The position numbers and the translations under genes are program-made. Shown one piece after another: positions 18,538 through 27,702 of a stretch of DNA of 37,819 nucleotides. This stretch comes from Rhizomonospora bruguierae (GTDB lineage: Bacteria; Actinomycetota; Actinomycetes; Mycobacteriales; Micromonosporaceae): NCBI RefSeq assembly GCF_018397995.1, contig NZ_BBQH01000056.1, positions 1-37,819 on the forward strand. Direction: 5' to 3'. The notes beneath the pieces were generated by a model. That model saw nothing but the letters and a program-made list of their open reading frames with translations. It was not told the origin of the DNA and made no database searches. The first letter of the stretch is position 1. Each line of letters begins with the position of its first letter.

Positions 18538-19110
18538 GTGCCAGCACCCGAGATCACCGTCGTCACCCCCAGGGAACGTGAACGGGTCGTCGACTCGTTG
18601 GTCGCCGCGTTCACCGACGACCCCATCCTGCGATACCTGTTCCCGGACAAAGCCACCTACCCGCAGTACGCCGCTGCCTTCTTCGGGCACCTCTTCGACA
18701 AGCGGGTGCACCGGGAAACGATCTGGACGATCGGGCACGGCGCATCGGTGGCGATCTGGGAACCACCCGCCGCCGAGAACCCGCCGCCGGACGATCCTCT
18801 CACCGCCCGACTACCCGCCGACGCGCTAATGCGCGTCAATGCCTACGACCGGGCCGTGCACGCCGCCCTGCCGGCTTCCCCTTTCTGGTACCTCGGTGTC
18901 GTGGGCACCCACCCCAGCTACGCCGGCCGCCGCTGGGGCCGGGCGGTCATGCGGGCTGGACTGCGTCGCGCCGCCGACGACAACCTGCCGGCGGTCCTGG
19001 AAACCAGCAACCCCGTCAACGTCGAGGTGTACCGCCGCGCCGGCTGGGAGGTCACACGCGCCGTAACGGAACCGCTGCCTATTTGGATCATGCAACTGTC
19101 GGCACGCTGA
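18538..19110 (+). CDS. GNAT-family N-acetyltransferase
   Basis: The 190-residue GNAT protein moves an acetyl group from acetyl-CoA to an unknown amine. The fold is visible from TVVTPRERERVVDSLVAAF to the acetyl-CoA region YLGVVGTHPSYAGRRWGRAVM (R/Q-x-x-G-x-G/A variant) and the closing NPVNVEVYRRAGWEV. GTG 18538 is used; TTG 18529 is better spaced from GGAGG (18519-18523) and would add three residues. The gene is divergent from the toxin relic. Confidence 0.87.
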   Translation: MPAPEITVVTPRERERVVDSLVAAFTDDPILRYLFPDKATYPQYAAAFFGHLFDKRVHRETIWTIGHGASVAIWEPPAAENPPPDDPLTARLPADALMRVNAYDRAVHAALPASPFWYLGVVGTHPSYAGRRWGRAVMRAGLRRAADDNLPAVLETSNPVNVEVYRRAGWEVTRAVTEPLPIWIMQLSAR

Positions 19111-19396
19111 CCGACCGTTACGGGCGAGGAGACCCCGATGTCAGCTCGCTCGTAGCGGTCGATCCTGACCTCCGCAGCGCGCTCGTGCTGATGCTGTGCG
19201 CGGTACTTCAGGTGAACTTCTTCGTCCTGCTGGGCGCGAGCGATACCGGTGGCGAGTTCCTCACCGGCGGCAACCAGGCGCGGCGCATCGGCTGTCGCCG
19301 GGGTTGGTGCAGGCGGGTGCCAACCTGCTCCCCTCCGGCGGCGTGATCGTGAAGACGGCGCACCTGCCGTGGTGGTGCGCCCCCGTGCTGGGCTGG
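19111..19396. other. Unassigned degenerate stretch
   Basis: No intact gene. Plus-strand fragments in two frames contain hydrophobic protein-like text (ALVLMLCAVLQVNFFVLLG, then GANLLPSGGVIVKTAHL in another frame), suggesting a frameshifted remnant. I do not recognise the family. Confidence 0.35.
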
Positions 19397-19804
19397 TTAT
19401 GCCTGGTCCGCCTTCTGGTATTGCTCGTCGGGGACGGGTTCGAGCCAGGTGGTGGGGTCGCTACCGTCGGGCTTGGCCTCAAGCATGGCCAGGTGGCTCA
19501 TGAAGGTCTCTGCGGCGGCGCCGTGCCAGTGTTCCTCGCCGGGTGGGCAGACGACGGTGTCTCCGGCGCGGACGTGGACTATGTTGCCGTCGCGGGTGCC
19601 GACCAGGCCGACGCCATCGGTGACGTGCAGGGTCTGACCAACGGCGTGGGAGTGCCAGTTGGTGCGCGCGCCTGGGCTGAACCGTACGAGCGCCACCGTC
19701 ATCCGCGACGGCTCGGTGCCGTTGTAGATCGGGGTCATGTAGACGTCGCCGGTGAAGTTCTGCGCGGGGGTCTTGACGGTCGCAGCGACGGGCTTGAGTT
19801 CCAT
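19397..19804 (-). CDS. Cupin-domain protein (small, single domain)
   Basis: The 135-residue cupin has motif 1 visible as ARTNWHSHAVGQTLHV (two metal His) and motif 2 as GDTVVCPPGEEHWHGA. Proteins of this size and pattern are often placed beside AhpD-like proteins and include (R)-mandelonitrile-lyase-like or detoxifying cupins; the actual reaction is unknown. AAGGAG lies 8 bases before ATG 19804. It is the last gene of a minus-strand set with a broken alcohol dehydrogenase and an AhpD-like protein. Confidence 0.85.
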   Translation of the reverse strand: MELKPVAATVKTPAQNFTGDVYMTPIYNGTEPSRMTVALVRFSPGARTNWHSHAVGQTLHVTDGVGLVGTRDGNIVHVRAGDTVVCPPGEEHWHGAAAETFMSHLAMLEAKPDGSDPTTWLEPVPDEQYQKADQA

Positions 19805-19809
19805 GATGG

Positions 19810-20122
19810 TGCTCCTTGGTCGGTGTGCTTTAGGTACGGCAGCAGGGCCTTGATGGCACGGCGTTCGTCCATCGCCCGGTAGCCCTCGGCGGTGGTCCAG
19901 CGGCAGGGCGAGGTCGAAGACCTTGCCCGGATCGATGGCGCGGCTGGTGACCAGGTCGATGAGTTCGGGCAGGAACCGCCGCACCGGCGCGGGCCGATCC
20001 ACTCACGGCGGACGCAGGAGGTCTGGTAGCCGGCGCGGCAGATCTCGCAGGGTGTTGTCGGACGCGGCGAACGAGCCGGCGACGCGGACGTCACCCGGGG
20101 TGTACAGCATCGTTCCGCGCAT
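19810..20122 (-). pseudogene. Zinc-dependent alcohol dehydrogenase pseudogene
   Basis: Three collinear pieces of a medium-chain Zn alcohol dehydrogenase lie in different frames. ATG 20122, with a good ribosome site (AAAGGG), gives MRGTMLYTPGDVRVAGSF. A shifted frame gives CEICRAGYQTSCVRRE, the structural-zinc Cys region. After a large gap, RRFLPELIDLVTSRAIDPG and finally AEGYRAMDERRAIKALL give the C-terminus. About 310 bases remain of an expected 1,000 or so. The Rossmann NAD-binding core is gone, so it is non-functional. Confidence 0.8.
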
Positions 20123-20178
20123 GTTGATGACCCTTTCAGCTTGCGAAGACGATGCTCAGGCGTCGTATCGGCGGCAGA

Positions 20179-20508
20179 TCAGCCGGCGGAGGCGAAGACC
20201 TGCTTGGCGACCGTCATAGCGGACATGGCCTTAGGCCAGCCGGCGTAGAACGCCAAGTGCGTGATGGCTTCGACAAGTTCGGCCTCCGTCACGCCGTTCT
20301 GCTTGGCGTAGCCGAGATGGAACACCAACTGCTCGGAATTGCCTGCCGTCAGTAGCGCAGCCACCGTGACCAGGCTGCGGTCACGAGCCGGAAGTTCGGG
20401 CCGCTCCCACACCTGGCCGAACAGCAGCTCGTCGGTGTAGTGCACCAGCGCGGGCGCGAAATCGCCGAACATCTTTCGCGCGCCCGAAGGCTGTTGATCG
20501 TTGGACAT
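20179..20508 (-). CDS. Carboxymuconolactone decarboxylase (AhpD-like) family protein
   Basis: The 109-residue all-helical CMD-family protein contains ARDRSLVTVAALLTAGNSEQL and a conserved C-terminal segment (GVTEAELVEAITHLAFYAGWP). It lacks the CxxC of AhpD peroxidase partners, so it resembles the decarboxylase-like branch that usually accompanies cupins and oxidoreductases. GGGAG is placed before ATG 20508. Divergent from the MmyB-type regulator, which probably controls it. Confidence 0.88.
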   Translation of the reverse strand: MSNDQQPSGARKMFGDFAPALVHYTDELLFGQVWERPELPARDRSLVTVAALLTAGNSEQLVFHLGYAKQNGVTEAELVEAITHLAFYAGWPKAMSAMTVAKQVFASAG

Positions 20509-20673
20509 TCTTGCTCCCTACCATGCCGTAGCCATCCCATCTTCCTCGTGCTCCGTACCGAGCCCTCAAGCTCCGTGCGTGCTCAGATATCATCAAACAC
20601 CTGGCCAGGGCACTGAGGGAGGCAACGGCGAAGCAGGTAATGACAGACCCCCTCACCTCCCGGGAATCGGACG

Positions 20674-20685
20674 TAGCGTGAAGCC
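20674..20685 (+). promoter_or_regulatory. Predicted -10 box of the regulator gene
   Basis: TAGCGT at 20674-20679 ends six bases before ATG 20686, a leaderless arrangement. No clear -35 box or operator was found in the 177-base divergent region. Confidence 0.4.
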
Positions 20686-22618
<1,933 letters not shown>

Positions 22619-22654
22619 CCACCCGAGGATCTCAACCCCTGTGCGTACAGTGCA

Positions 22655-22695
22655 GCGTACTGCCATACGCGAATTGACCGCGTATGGCAGTACGC
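22655..22695. repeat. 17-bp perfect inverted repeat, 7-base loop
   Basis: Left arm GCGTACTGCCATACGCG (22655-22671), loop AATTGAC, right arm its exact complement (22679-22695). It lies 36 bases after the aldo/keto reductase stop. It may be the terminator of that gene or a protein-binding site. It is less GC-rich (about 65%) than other terminator stems here and has no U-tract. Confidence 0.7.
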
Positions 22696-23360
22696 GGATG
22701 TGAACGACCCGCGCCCGGCTTATCCAACGGGCAGATCAGCCGCTATAGCCAGACGGCCACGGGGGGATGCATCCCGCCGGGGGGACGTCACAGAACCGCA
22801 AACGCGTAGCGCGACCGGCCGATCACTGACGTAGCGGCCAGTTTCGCGTTCGAGTAGACGTTTAAGGACGCCCCCGGCCGAGCGATTGGGGGCATCCTTG
22901 CATTGGCTCGATGTACGGGCGCGAAACGCGCCTGGATCGCTGCTACATGTTGACTGGCGGTACGACCGCAGCCCGGCCAGGCTTGGTCGAGGTGACCGGC
23001 GGGATCGCTCCTATCGCGGCTGCTCACCGTAATTCTTTGGCTCCTCATCCGGCATGCGTCCTGCCTGATTTCGGCAAGTTGAAGTGGCCCCGGTTCGGCA
23101 TTCTGAAGTGGCCCCGGTTCCTGGGTTGCGGGGTTGGGCGGTATCTTGATTTGGCCCGCTCGCCGGTCGCTGCGAAGTGCGGCACTCCGATTGGGCCGCA
23201 CCGTCGGAGCAGGCGGCAAGATTGGTGACGACCCCCTGCAGACCAGCCACCGCCCGGGGCTTGGCCAGGTCGAGGCGCGGGGTCGATACCGCGAATGCGC
23301 GCGATCCAGCAAACATCACTGGTGTTGATATTGCACGCACCAGGCAGGCAGAGAAATCCA
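22696..23360. other. Gene-free relic zone
   Basis: No coding region with believable protein text. It contains two copies of TGAAGTGGCCCCGGTTC (23080-23096 and 23104-23120, period 24), reminiscent of repeated terminal motifs of IS21-type insertion sequences, but no transposase. The rest appears to be debris between the redox cluster and the integrase relic. Confidence 0.4.
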
Positions 23361-23694
23361 ATCGTGTACGCGATCTTCGCCTCCCGGCGCGGCACCTGGC
23401 TGTCGCCGCAGAGAACGTGCGCCGCCAGTGGCGGCAAGCCCGCGCCGACGCCGGTCTCGAATGGGGTACCCCACGCACCTTCCGCAGACCGTCGCCACCC
23501 TGATCGACAAGGAGGCCGACGCCAAGAGCGCCGCTGCGCAGCTCGGACACGCCACCGAGCAGGTCGCCAACAAGCACCACATCGTCAAACCCGCCCTCGC
23601 CCCGGACAGCTCCGACATCCTCGAACAGCTTGGGGCAGGTCCGGAGATTACCGGCCCTGCGCCTCAAGATCGTGGGAAGCGCCGGGCCAAGTAA
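23361..23694 (+). pseudogene. Tyrosine integrase relic (C-terminal part)
   Basis: Catalytic-domain pieces in shifting frames: IVYAIFASRRGTWLSPQ, then NVRRQWRQARADAGLEW, then TVATLIDKEADAKSAAAQ LGHATEQVANKHHIVKP. The order matches the C-terminus of actinomycete phage and AICE integrases, with the box II LGH intact. The expected catalytic Tyr after K-H is His (CAC at 23578-23580), one transition away from TAC. At least two frameshifts and loss of the N-terminus show it is dead. It lies outside the present element's left end. Confidence 0.75.
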
Positions 23695-23781
23695 CCACGC
23701 ACCCCCGCTGACAGGTACGCGGAACCTGATCGCCGGTAGGCGTTTGTGGGGGGGGCGATTCAAAACCGCATCGATGAACAC

Positions 23782-23817
23782 GAGGCCCTGACCAACGCTG
23801 ATGCTGGTCAGGGCCTC
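23782..23817 (-). terminator. Terminator of the original tRNA-Thr gene
   Basis: GAGGCCCTGACCA (23782-23794) and its exact complement (23805-23817) form a 13-bp stem with a 10-base loop, starting six bases beyond the tRNA 3' end on the minus strand. It is chromosomal flank left in place when the element inserted. Confidence 0.75.
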
Positions 23818-23823
23818 ATCTTG

Positions 23824-23865
23824 AGCCGCCTGACGGAATCGAACCGTCGACCTACGCATTACGAG
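23824..23865 (-). repeat. attL: 3' part of tRNA-Thr(CGT), left end of integrated element
   Basis: Read on the minus strand, this segment gives an anticodon loop CT-CGT-AA, the 3' anticodon strand TGCGT, variable loop, a perfect T-arm (GACGG TTCGATT CCGTC) and the acceptor strand AGGCGGC with discriminator T. The sequence 5' of the anticodon loop cannot form the stem (CCAA instead of ACGCA), so this is not a working tRNA. The 42-base identity segment from anticodon loop to 3' end is the classical attachment core of integrases that use tRNA genes. Confidence 0.82.
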
Positions 23866-24272
23866 TTGGTCGGATGAAGGTGAATGCGGTTGAACGGGTT
23901 CCCGCTCTCGCAGGTCAGAGCCGGTTTCGGGAGCGCATTCACCCCTGTTCCTTCGTATTCATATCGCCCGGAGTGTTGCCGATCTTGTTGCCATATTGGC
24001 GCGCTCTGCATCGACGGACAGATCGCTGTCGCCGCCCGCTCGGGCGGCATGCTCTCCTGGTTTGGTGACCGCCGGCCGTGCCAGTCGGGCAGTGACCGGT
24101 CGGCCGGCGGCCACCTGCACCCGGCGCGAACCGGGGGGATGGTGGAAGGATCTAGCCCCTTTCCGGAGCCAACGAAGGTACCTCCCGACCGTCACCCCTA
24201 GGTGTCGGTCTGTGCACATGGTGCATGATCGCGGATCGCGTGGGGGCGTAACCTCGGCCGCGGTGGGCTCAA
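23866..24272. other. Element-internal end region without a clear gene
   Basis: GGTGAATGCG (23879-23888) and its complement CGCATTCACC (23934-23943) form a 10-bp inverted repeat with a 45-base loop, 14 bases inside the attachment core. It may be an integrase or excisionase arm site. The remaining 300 bases have short open frames but no protein-like sequence I recognise. Confidence 0.45.
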
Positions 24273-24683
24273 TCAGTCCTGCGCGAGGCGGATCTGCACG
24301 GCGTCCGCCGGCCAGATGTCACCCGATCCATCCGAGTAGGCGACATGCAGCACCGGCACGCCCTCCGCTATCTGAAACGCGACGCGCTCATCAGTGGTAG
24401 GCATCCGGGCGGTGACCACGGCCCCCTCGCCCACCTCGACGACTTGCGCTGGCGGCTGCTCGCGCACCACCACACCGTAGCCCCGGATGTACTCGGCCAG
24501 CCCCTCATTACGCAGCACACGCACCGCACGGCGGACCGTCTCCCTGGCCAGACCATACGTCTGCATGAGCGCAGTCTCGGACGGTAGCCGGCGGCCGGGC
24601 GGCACCTGACCGCCGCGCACCAGGTCGCGCAGGTGGTCGGCGAGCTGCTGGTACCCGGTGATGTCCGGCCCCGGGCTGATCAC
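24273..24683 (-). CDS. GntR-family winged-helix regulator, short form
   Basis: The 136-residue protein has a GntR winged helix at residues 8-72 (GYQQLADHLRDLV, PSETALMQTYGLARETVRRAVRVL, GLAEYIRGYGVVV). A short C-terminal tail is far smaller than the usual ligand domain. Similar regulators (KorSA type) control transfer or excision in AICEs. GTG 24683 has TACGGT exactly six bases upstream (minus strand), which supports a leaderless start. It is divergent from a DUF4190-like gene. Confidence 0.85.
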   Translation of the reverse strand: MISPGPDITGYQQLADHLRDLVRGGQVPPGRRLPSETALMQTYGLARETVRRAVRVLRNEGLAEYIRGYGVVVREQPPAQVVEVGEGAVVTARMPTTDERVAFQIAEGVPVLHVAYSDGSGDIWPADAVQIRLAQD

Positions 24684-24885
24684 GGCGCAACCGTAGGTGC
24701 ACTGCTGGTCAGGGGTACTCGCGTACCCGGGTATCCCAATTTCGACCTGAGCGTGTCCTTGCGACGACGCCGCCCCCGGCCGGGTGCAACAGCGATGGCG
24801 ATCTCCGCGAGCTTGTCGGGTCCGCGACACGTCTCTGGCCGTTCGTCCCCTGCCGACGCTGGGTGACAGCCGCCACACTGCCCGG

Positions 24886-25401
24886 GTGAGCTACCCCCCG
24901 CCACAGGACCCGTACCAGCCGCCGCGGTCCGGTCCGCCGTACCCGCCGCAGCTGCCGCCCGCGGTGCGGGGCCCGGCGCCGGTGCAGCCGCACGGCACCC
25001 CGCCGACGCTGTGGAATGGCCGGCCGGTCAGCGGCCAGCCGATGTCGCCCGTGCCGCCGTACGCCCCGTCGCCGCTGCCGGTGGCGGTGTCACCCGGTGC
25101 GCAGCCTCCGATGTCGATGCCCGCGCTGTTCAGCATGATCTTGGGGATTATCGGCGTGGTTACCAGCTGTTGCAGCCTGGGCATCCCGTCGATCGCCGCG
25201 GTGGTTCTCGGTCATGTCGCGCTGCCGAGCACGAACCGGAAGGAGCGGGGTGGCCACGGCATGGCGGTGGCTGGCCTGGTGATGGGCTACATCATGGTGG
25301 CGCCGGCGATCATATTCACGTTGTGGTTCGGATTCGGGATGTTCCTGTCGGCGATCGGCGCCGCGACGACCCCGCCTACGCCTACGCCGTCCGGGCCGTG
25401 A
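24886..25401 (+). CDS. DUF4190-like membrane protein with Pro-rich N-terminus
   Basis: The 171-residue protein has about 75 Pro/Tyr/Gly-rich cytoplasmic residues, then two transmembrane helices with the DUF4190 pattern (MILGIIGVVTSCC, GHVALPSTNRKERGGHGMAVAGLVMGY). Function unknown. GTG 24886 has CACACT six bases upstream. A stem-loop follows the stop. Confidence 0.8.
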   Translation: MSYPPPQDPYQPPRSGPPYPPQLPPAVRGPAPVQPHGTPPTLWNGRPVSGQPMSPVPPYAPSPLPVAVSPGAQPPMSMPALFSMILGIIGVVTSCCSLGIPSIAAVVLGHVALPSTNRKERGGHGMAVAGLVMGYIMVAPAIIFTLWFGFGMFLSAIGAATTPPTPTPSGP

Positions 25402-25408
25402 TGTGGAC

Positions 25409-25438
25409 GAGGCGCCCACGGTGGTCTGTGGACGCCTC
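25409..25438 (+). terminator. Stem-loop after DUF4190 gene
   Basis: GAGGCGCCCAC (25409-25419) and GTGGACGCCTC (25428-25438) pair over 11 positions with one mismatch and an 8-base loop, starting eight bases after the stop. The next 94 bases, to the end of the convergent small gene, hold nothing I recognise. Confidence 0.6.
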
Positions 25439-25532
25439 GGTTGTCGCCGGCCAAGCGACGCGGCGAGGGTAGCGGGCGGGTGCGACAGGACGGGCGCCAG
25501 GCTGGACGGCGATGGAGCGGCGGGCCAGCCCG

Positions 25533-25811
25533 TCAGTGCGCGATGTCGCCACCGCCTTCGCACCAGCCACAAGGCGGCATCGGCATCACAGGGCAGCGGC
25601 AGCCATCCTCCACCGCGTCGTCATCGATGGCGGCCGGCCGCTTCGGCGCCCGGGCGGGCTTGGGTGCTGCCGCCCGGCGGGCGCGGCGGCGGGCATTGCG
25701 GGCGTCCCTGAGTTGCTGGCGGTGAGCGGCGCGCTGCGCCGAGATCAGGGCACCAAGCTCGCGGGCGGCAGCCCACGCGGCTTCCGCTGGCATCATCCGG
25801 CGGTCCGTCAT
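25533..25811 (-). CDS. Small basic protein with Cys-rich C-terminus, unknown
   Basis: The 92-residue protein has an Ala/Arg-rich helical N-terminal two-thirds and a C-terminal CRCPVMPMPPCGWCEGG with four Cys that could bind a metal. It starts 16 bases after the HTH gene's stop on the same strand and is probably co-transcribed. The decamer TCCGCCGTCA is repeated in the junction. No family recognised. Confidence 0.5.
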   Translation of the reverse strand: MTDRRMMPAEAAWAAARELGALISAQRAAHRQQLRDARNARRRARRAAAPKPARAPKRPAAIDDDAVEDGCRCPVMPMPPCGWCEGGGDIAH

Positions 25812-25827
25812 CCGCCGTCATCCGCCG

Positions 25828-26103
25828 TCACTCCGAGGTCTCCTTCCGAGCTCCGCCCTTGCCGCCGCCACTGCGCCCCTCGGCGATCTGCTGGACGCGG
25901 TTGCGGTGGAGCCCGAGCTGTTCGCCGATCTGGGCGAAGCTGAGGCGCTGGGCCCGCATCTCGGCGACCGCCTCCTGCCGAATCTTGCGCAGGCGCTCCT
26001 GAAACTCCGGGATGGCGAGCAGGCGCTGCCCGGCCTGGCGGGCGCGCTCCGCCGGGTCCTTGATCCGGTCGAGCTTGTCGATTCCCTCCAATGGGTTCTC
26101 CAC
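25828..26103 (-). CDS. Small helix-turn-helix DNA-binding protein, probable element repressor
   Basis: The 91-residue protein has helical N-terminal residues 1-50 and an HTH at about 50-78 (MRAQRLSFAQIGEQLGLHRNRVQQIAEG), similar to sigma-70 region 4 or Trp-repressor-like HTHs, then a basic Gly-rich tail. GTG 26103 has TACGAT six bases upstream on the minus strand. Octamers GTAGTGGG overlap this -10 and that of the divergent promoter, so it is a good candidate for an autoregulatory switch protein. This role is inferred. Confidence 0.75.
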   Translation of the reverse strand: MENPLEGIDKLDRIKDPAERARQAGQRLLAIPEFQERLRKIRQEAVAEMRAQRLSFAQIGEQLGLHRNRVQQIAEGRSGGGKGGARKETSE

Positions 26104-26109
26104 GTTGTG

Positions 26110-26185
26110 ATCGTAGTGGGTAGCTTGTCAATCTGACTGTAGTGGGTGGGTTGACAGTTGACAAGGGTCCCACTACGGTAGTGGG
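26110..26185 (+). promoter_or_regulatory. Strong divergent promoter with four GTAGTGGG operator octamers
   Basis: TTGACA (26151-26156), 17 bases, TACGGT (26174-26179) is a near-ideal vegetative promoter reading right. GTAGTGGG occurs at 26113-26120, 26139-26146 and 26178-26185, and inverted at 26169-26176; the last two make CCCACTAC-G-GTAGTGGG across the -10 box. The leftmost copy overlaps the TACGAT box of the divergent HTH gene. CTTGTCAA (26124-26131) and TTGACAAG (26158-26165) form a second dyad. Confidence 0.75.
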
Positions 26186-26322
26186 TACCAGGGCAACAGC
26201 CCCAGGACAGCAAAACGACCCCCGGCCAGCGCGCCAACGCCGACCGAGGGCCTACCGCACCAAGGGAGCGCGCCAACGCTCCCCAGCACTTGACCAGCAC
26301 CTGAGCTACCAGGAGCAGTCCA
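26186..26322 (+). other. Untranslated leader of the rightward operon
   Basis: About 137 bases lie between the predicted transcription start and ATG 26323. The 13-base direct repeat AGCGCGCCAACGC (26228-26240 and 26267-26279) falls here; the second copy includes a small hairpin GGAGCG/CGCTCC. No peptide or known riboswitch seen. Confidence 0.4.
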
Positions 26323-26940
26323 ATGCAGCACGCTACCAACACCGGCGACGCCCACATCCGCCCCTACGGCGCCCTGACCCTCATGGCCTCCCGCACCGTC
26401 GACGGCGGCTATGCCGTCAACGTGTTCGTCGGCGCCGAGCGTGAGTCGGAGCTCTGCTTCACCAGCGCGGACCGCGCCTACTACCGGGCCCGCTACGGGC
26501 GGATCGCCCGCCTGGCGCTGGCCGGGCAGACGGCGGAGAACATCGCCCTGATCCTCGCCGCCGAGGAGGCCGCGGTTATCGCCGCCGCCGAGGAGGCCGT
26601 CTCGCCGGCCGGTCTGGCTGCGATCGCCCGACCGAAGCCGCAGGTGCGGCCCACCATGGCGGGCGCCCACCTGATCGGCTTCATCTCCGACGCGGTGTTC
26701 CACGCGCTGGAGATCGCCGAGCGGGAGGGTCGGGTGCGCCGCGGCCTCACCCGCGACGGCCGGGCTCCCTTCGGGGTGCTGAACTCCGCCGCCCGCAAGG
26801 GCCTGCTCAAGCTGACGCCGGCCGAGGGTGCTCGCCACGCCAACTGGGCGTTCGGCGAACTGACCGCGGTCGGCCGCAACGTGCTGGCCGACGAGCGGGC
26901 GCGCCGGGCGCGCGAGACCAGGAAGGCCGGTGCCCGATGA
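26323..26940 (+). CDS. Conserved hypothetical element protein
   Basis: The 205-residue protein has an N-terminal beta-rich segment (YGALTLMASRTVDGGYAVNVFVGAE) and Ala/Glu-rich helices in the middle. The C-terminal part (RRGLTRDGRAPFGVLNSAARKGLLKLT) looks like a small DNA- or protein-binding module. GGAG lies 7 bases before the ATG. It is first in a five-gene chain read from the 26151 promoter; the stop overlaps the next start in ATGA. Family not recognised. Confidence 0.75.
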   Translation: MQHATNTGDAHIRPYGALTLMASRTVDGGYAVNVFVGAERESELCFTSADRAYYRARYGRIARLALAGQTAENIALILAAEEAAVIAAAEEAVSPAGLAAIARPKPQVRPTMAGAHLIGFISDAVFHALEIAEREGRVRRGLTRDGRAPFGVLNSAARKGLLKLTPAEGARHANWAFGELTAVGRNVLADERARRARETRKAGAR

Positions 26941-27191
26941 GCACGTTCACGATGCCCACCCGTGGCGACTTCGCCGCCCCGAACGAGCTCATCGTGCACG
27001 TCCCCGCCGACGCCGAACCCGACTTTCTGGGCCGGCTTCAGTTCACCGCATTCTGGCTCACCGACCAGCAGTGGGTGCCCGGCGGAGTGCAGGGGCAGGT
27101 GTTCCGCACCAACCTGGTTCATTTCACTGGCCGGGCTGTCACCGACGGCCACACCGTCCGGGTCGTGCGCCTGCCGGAGGTGACCCGGTGA
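26937..27191 (+). CDS. Small hypothetical element protein
   Basis: The 84-residue, beta-rich soluble protein (ELIVHVPADAEPDFLG, FRTNLVHFTGRAVTDGHTV) begins at an ATGA overlap with the preceding gene and ends in a GTGA overlap with the next. No motif or family recognised. Confidence 0.7.
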   Translation: MSTFTMPTRGDFAAPNELIVHVPADAEPDFLGRLQFTAFWLTDQQWVPGGVQGQVFRTNLVHFTGRAVTDGHTVRVVRLPEVTR

Positions 27192-27541
27192 GCCGGATCT
27201 TCGTCACCGGCGACGACCAGGCGGCGATCGCCGAGGTTCGGATCGACGACGTGGAGGGCTTCGCCACCGCCGCGTGCCTGACTCCCGGCTGCGGCTGGGC
27301 GACCGAGCCGGATCGGTTCGACGACCTCCGCGACGCGGTGGAGGACGCCGGCATCCACGTCGACCGACCGCACCACCCGGGCGGCGCCCCCAAGCCGCCG
27401 GCGCCGAAGCCCGTGGCTGACGCGGTGCTGCGGCTGCACGCCGACCTGCTGGACGCCGACCGCGATGGCGCCAGCTCCAACGACCTGGCCCAGATCGACC
27501 AGACGGCCGCGGCCATCGTCAACCAGAACAGGAGCATGTGA
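27188..27541 (+). CDS. Hypothetical protein with short Cys motif
   Basis: The 117-residue protein carries ACLTPGCGWATEPDRFDDL near residue 35, with two Cys in a CxxxxC-like arrangement typical of actinomycete element proteins that may bind zinc or nucleic acid. A Pro-rich linker and a helical C-terminus follow. It is coupled to the gene before (GTGA) and the gene after (TGATG). Confidence 0.7.
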   Translation: MSRIFVTGDDQAAIAEVRIDDVEGFATAACLTPGCGWATEPDRFDDLRDAVEDAGIHVDRPHHPGGAPKPPAPKPVADAVLRLHADLLDADRDGASSNDLAQIDQTAAAIVNQNRSM

Positions 27542-27702
27542 TGGGCACCTTCACCAGCTCGAAGTCCGGCTACATCGCCAGCGAGCGCCGGCCCACCCGC
27601 ACCATCCTGGTGGGTGGCGAGCGCCGCCAGATCGTGGTGCGCCCGGCGCGGAGCAACGCCCGGCGGGCGGCCATCCGCGAGCAGTTGGCGGGCGCTCGGT
27701 GA
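27541..27702 (+). CDS. Small basic protein (53 aa)
   Basis: The sequence from MGTFTSSKSGYIASERR to REQLAGAR is Arg-rich with a predicted beta hairpin and helix. It starts one base inside the preceding stop (TGATG). Too short for family assignment; the coding call rests on the coupled position and clean frame. Confidence 0.55.
   Translation: MGTFTSSKSGYIASERRPTRTILVGGERRQIVVRPARSNARRAAIREQLAGAR

Noticed and set aside
22788-23312. 174-codon minus-strand open frame
   Set aside because: No recognisable motifs, lies over direct repeats and debris, and has no ribosome site.
23824-23880. Possible intact tRNA gene
   Set aside because: Only the anticodon loop to 3' end is present; D-arm, 5' acceptor strand and 5' anticodon strand are missing.
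23959-24219. 86-codon minus-strand frame just inside the attachment site
   Set aside because: Arg/Ala-rich text without motif and no ribosome site; kept only as part of the gene-free end region.
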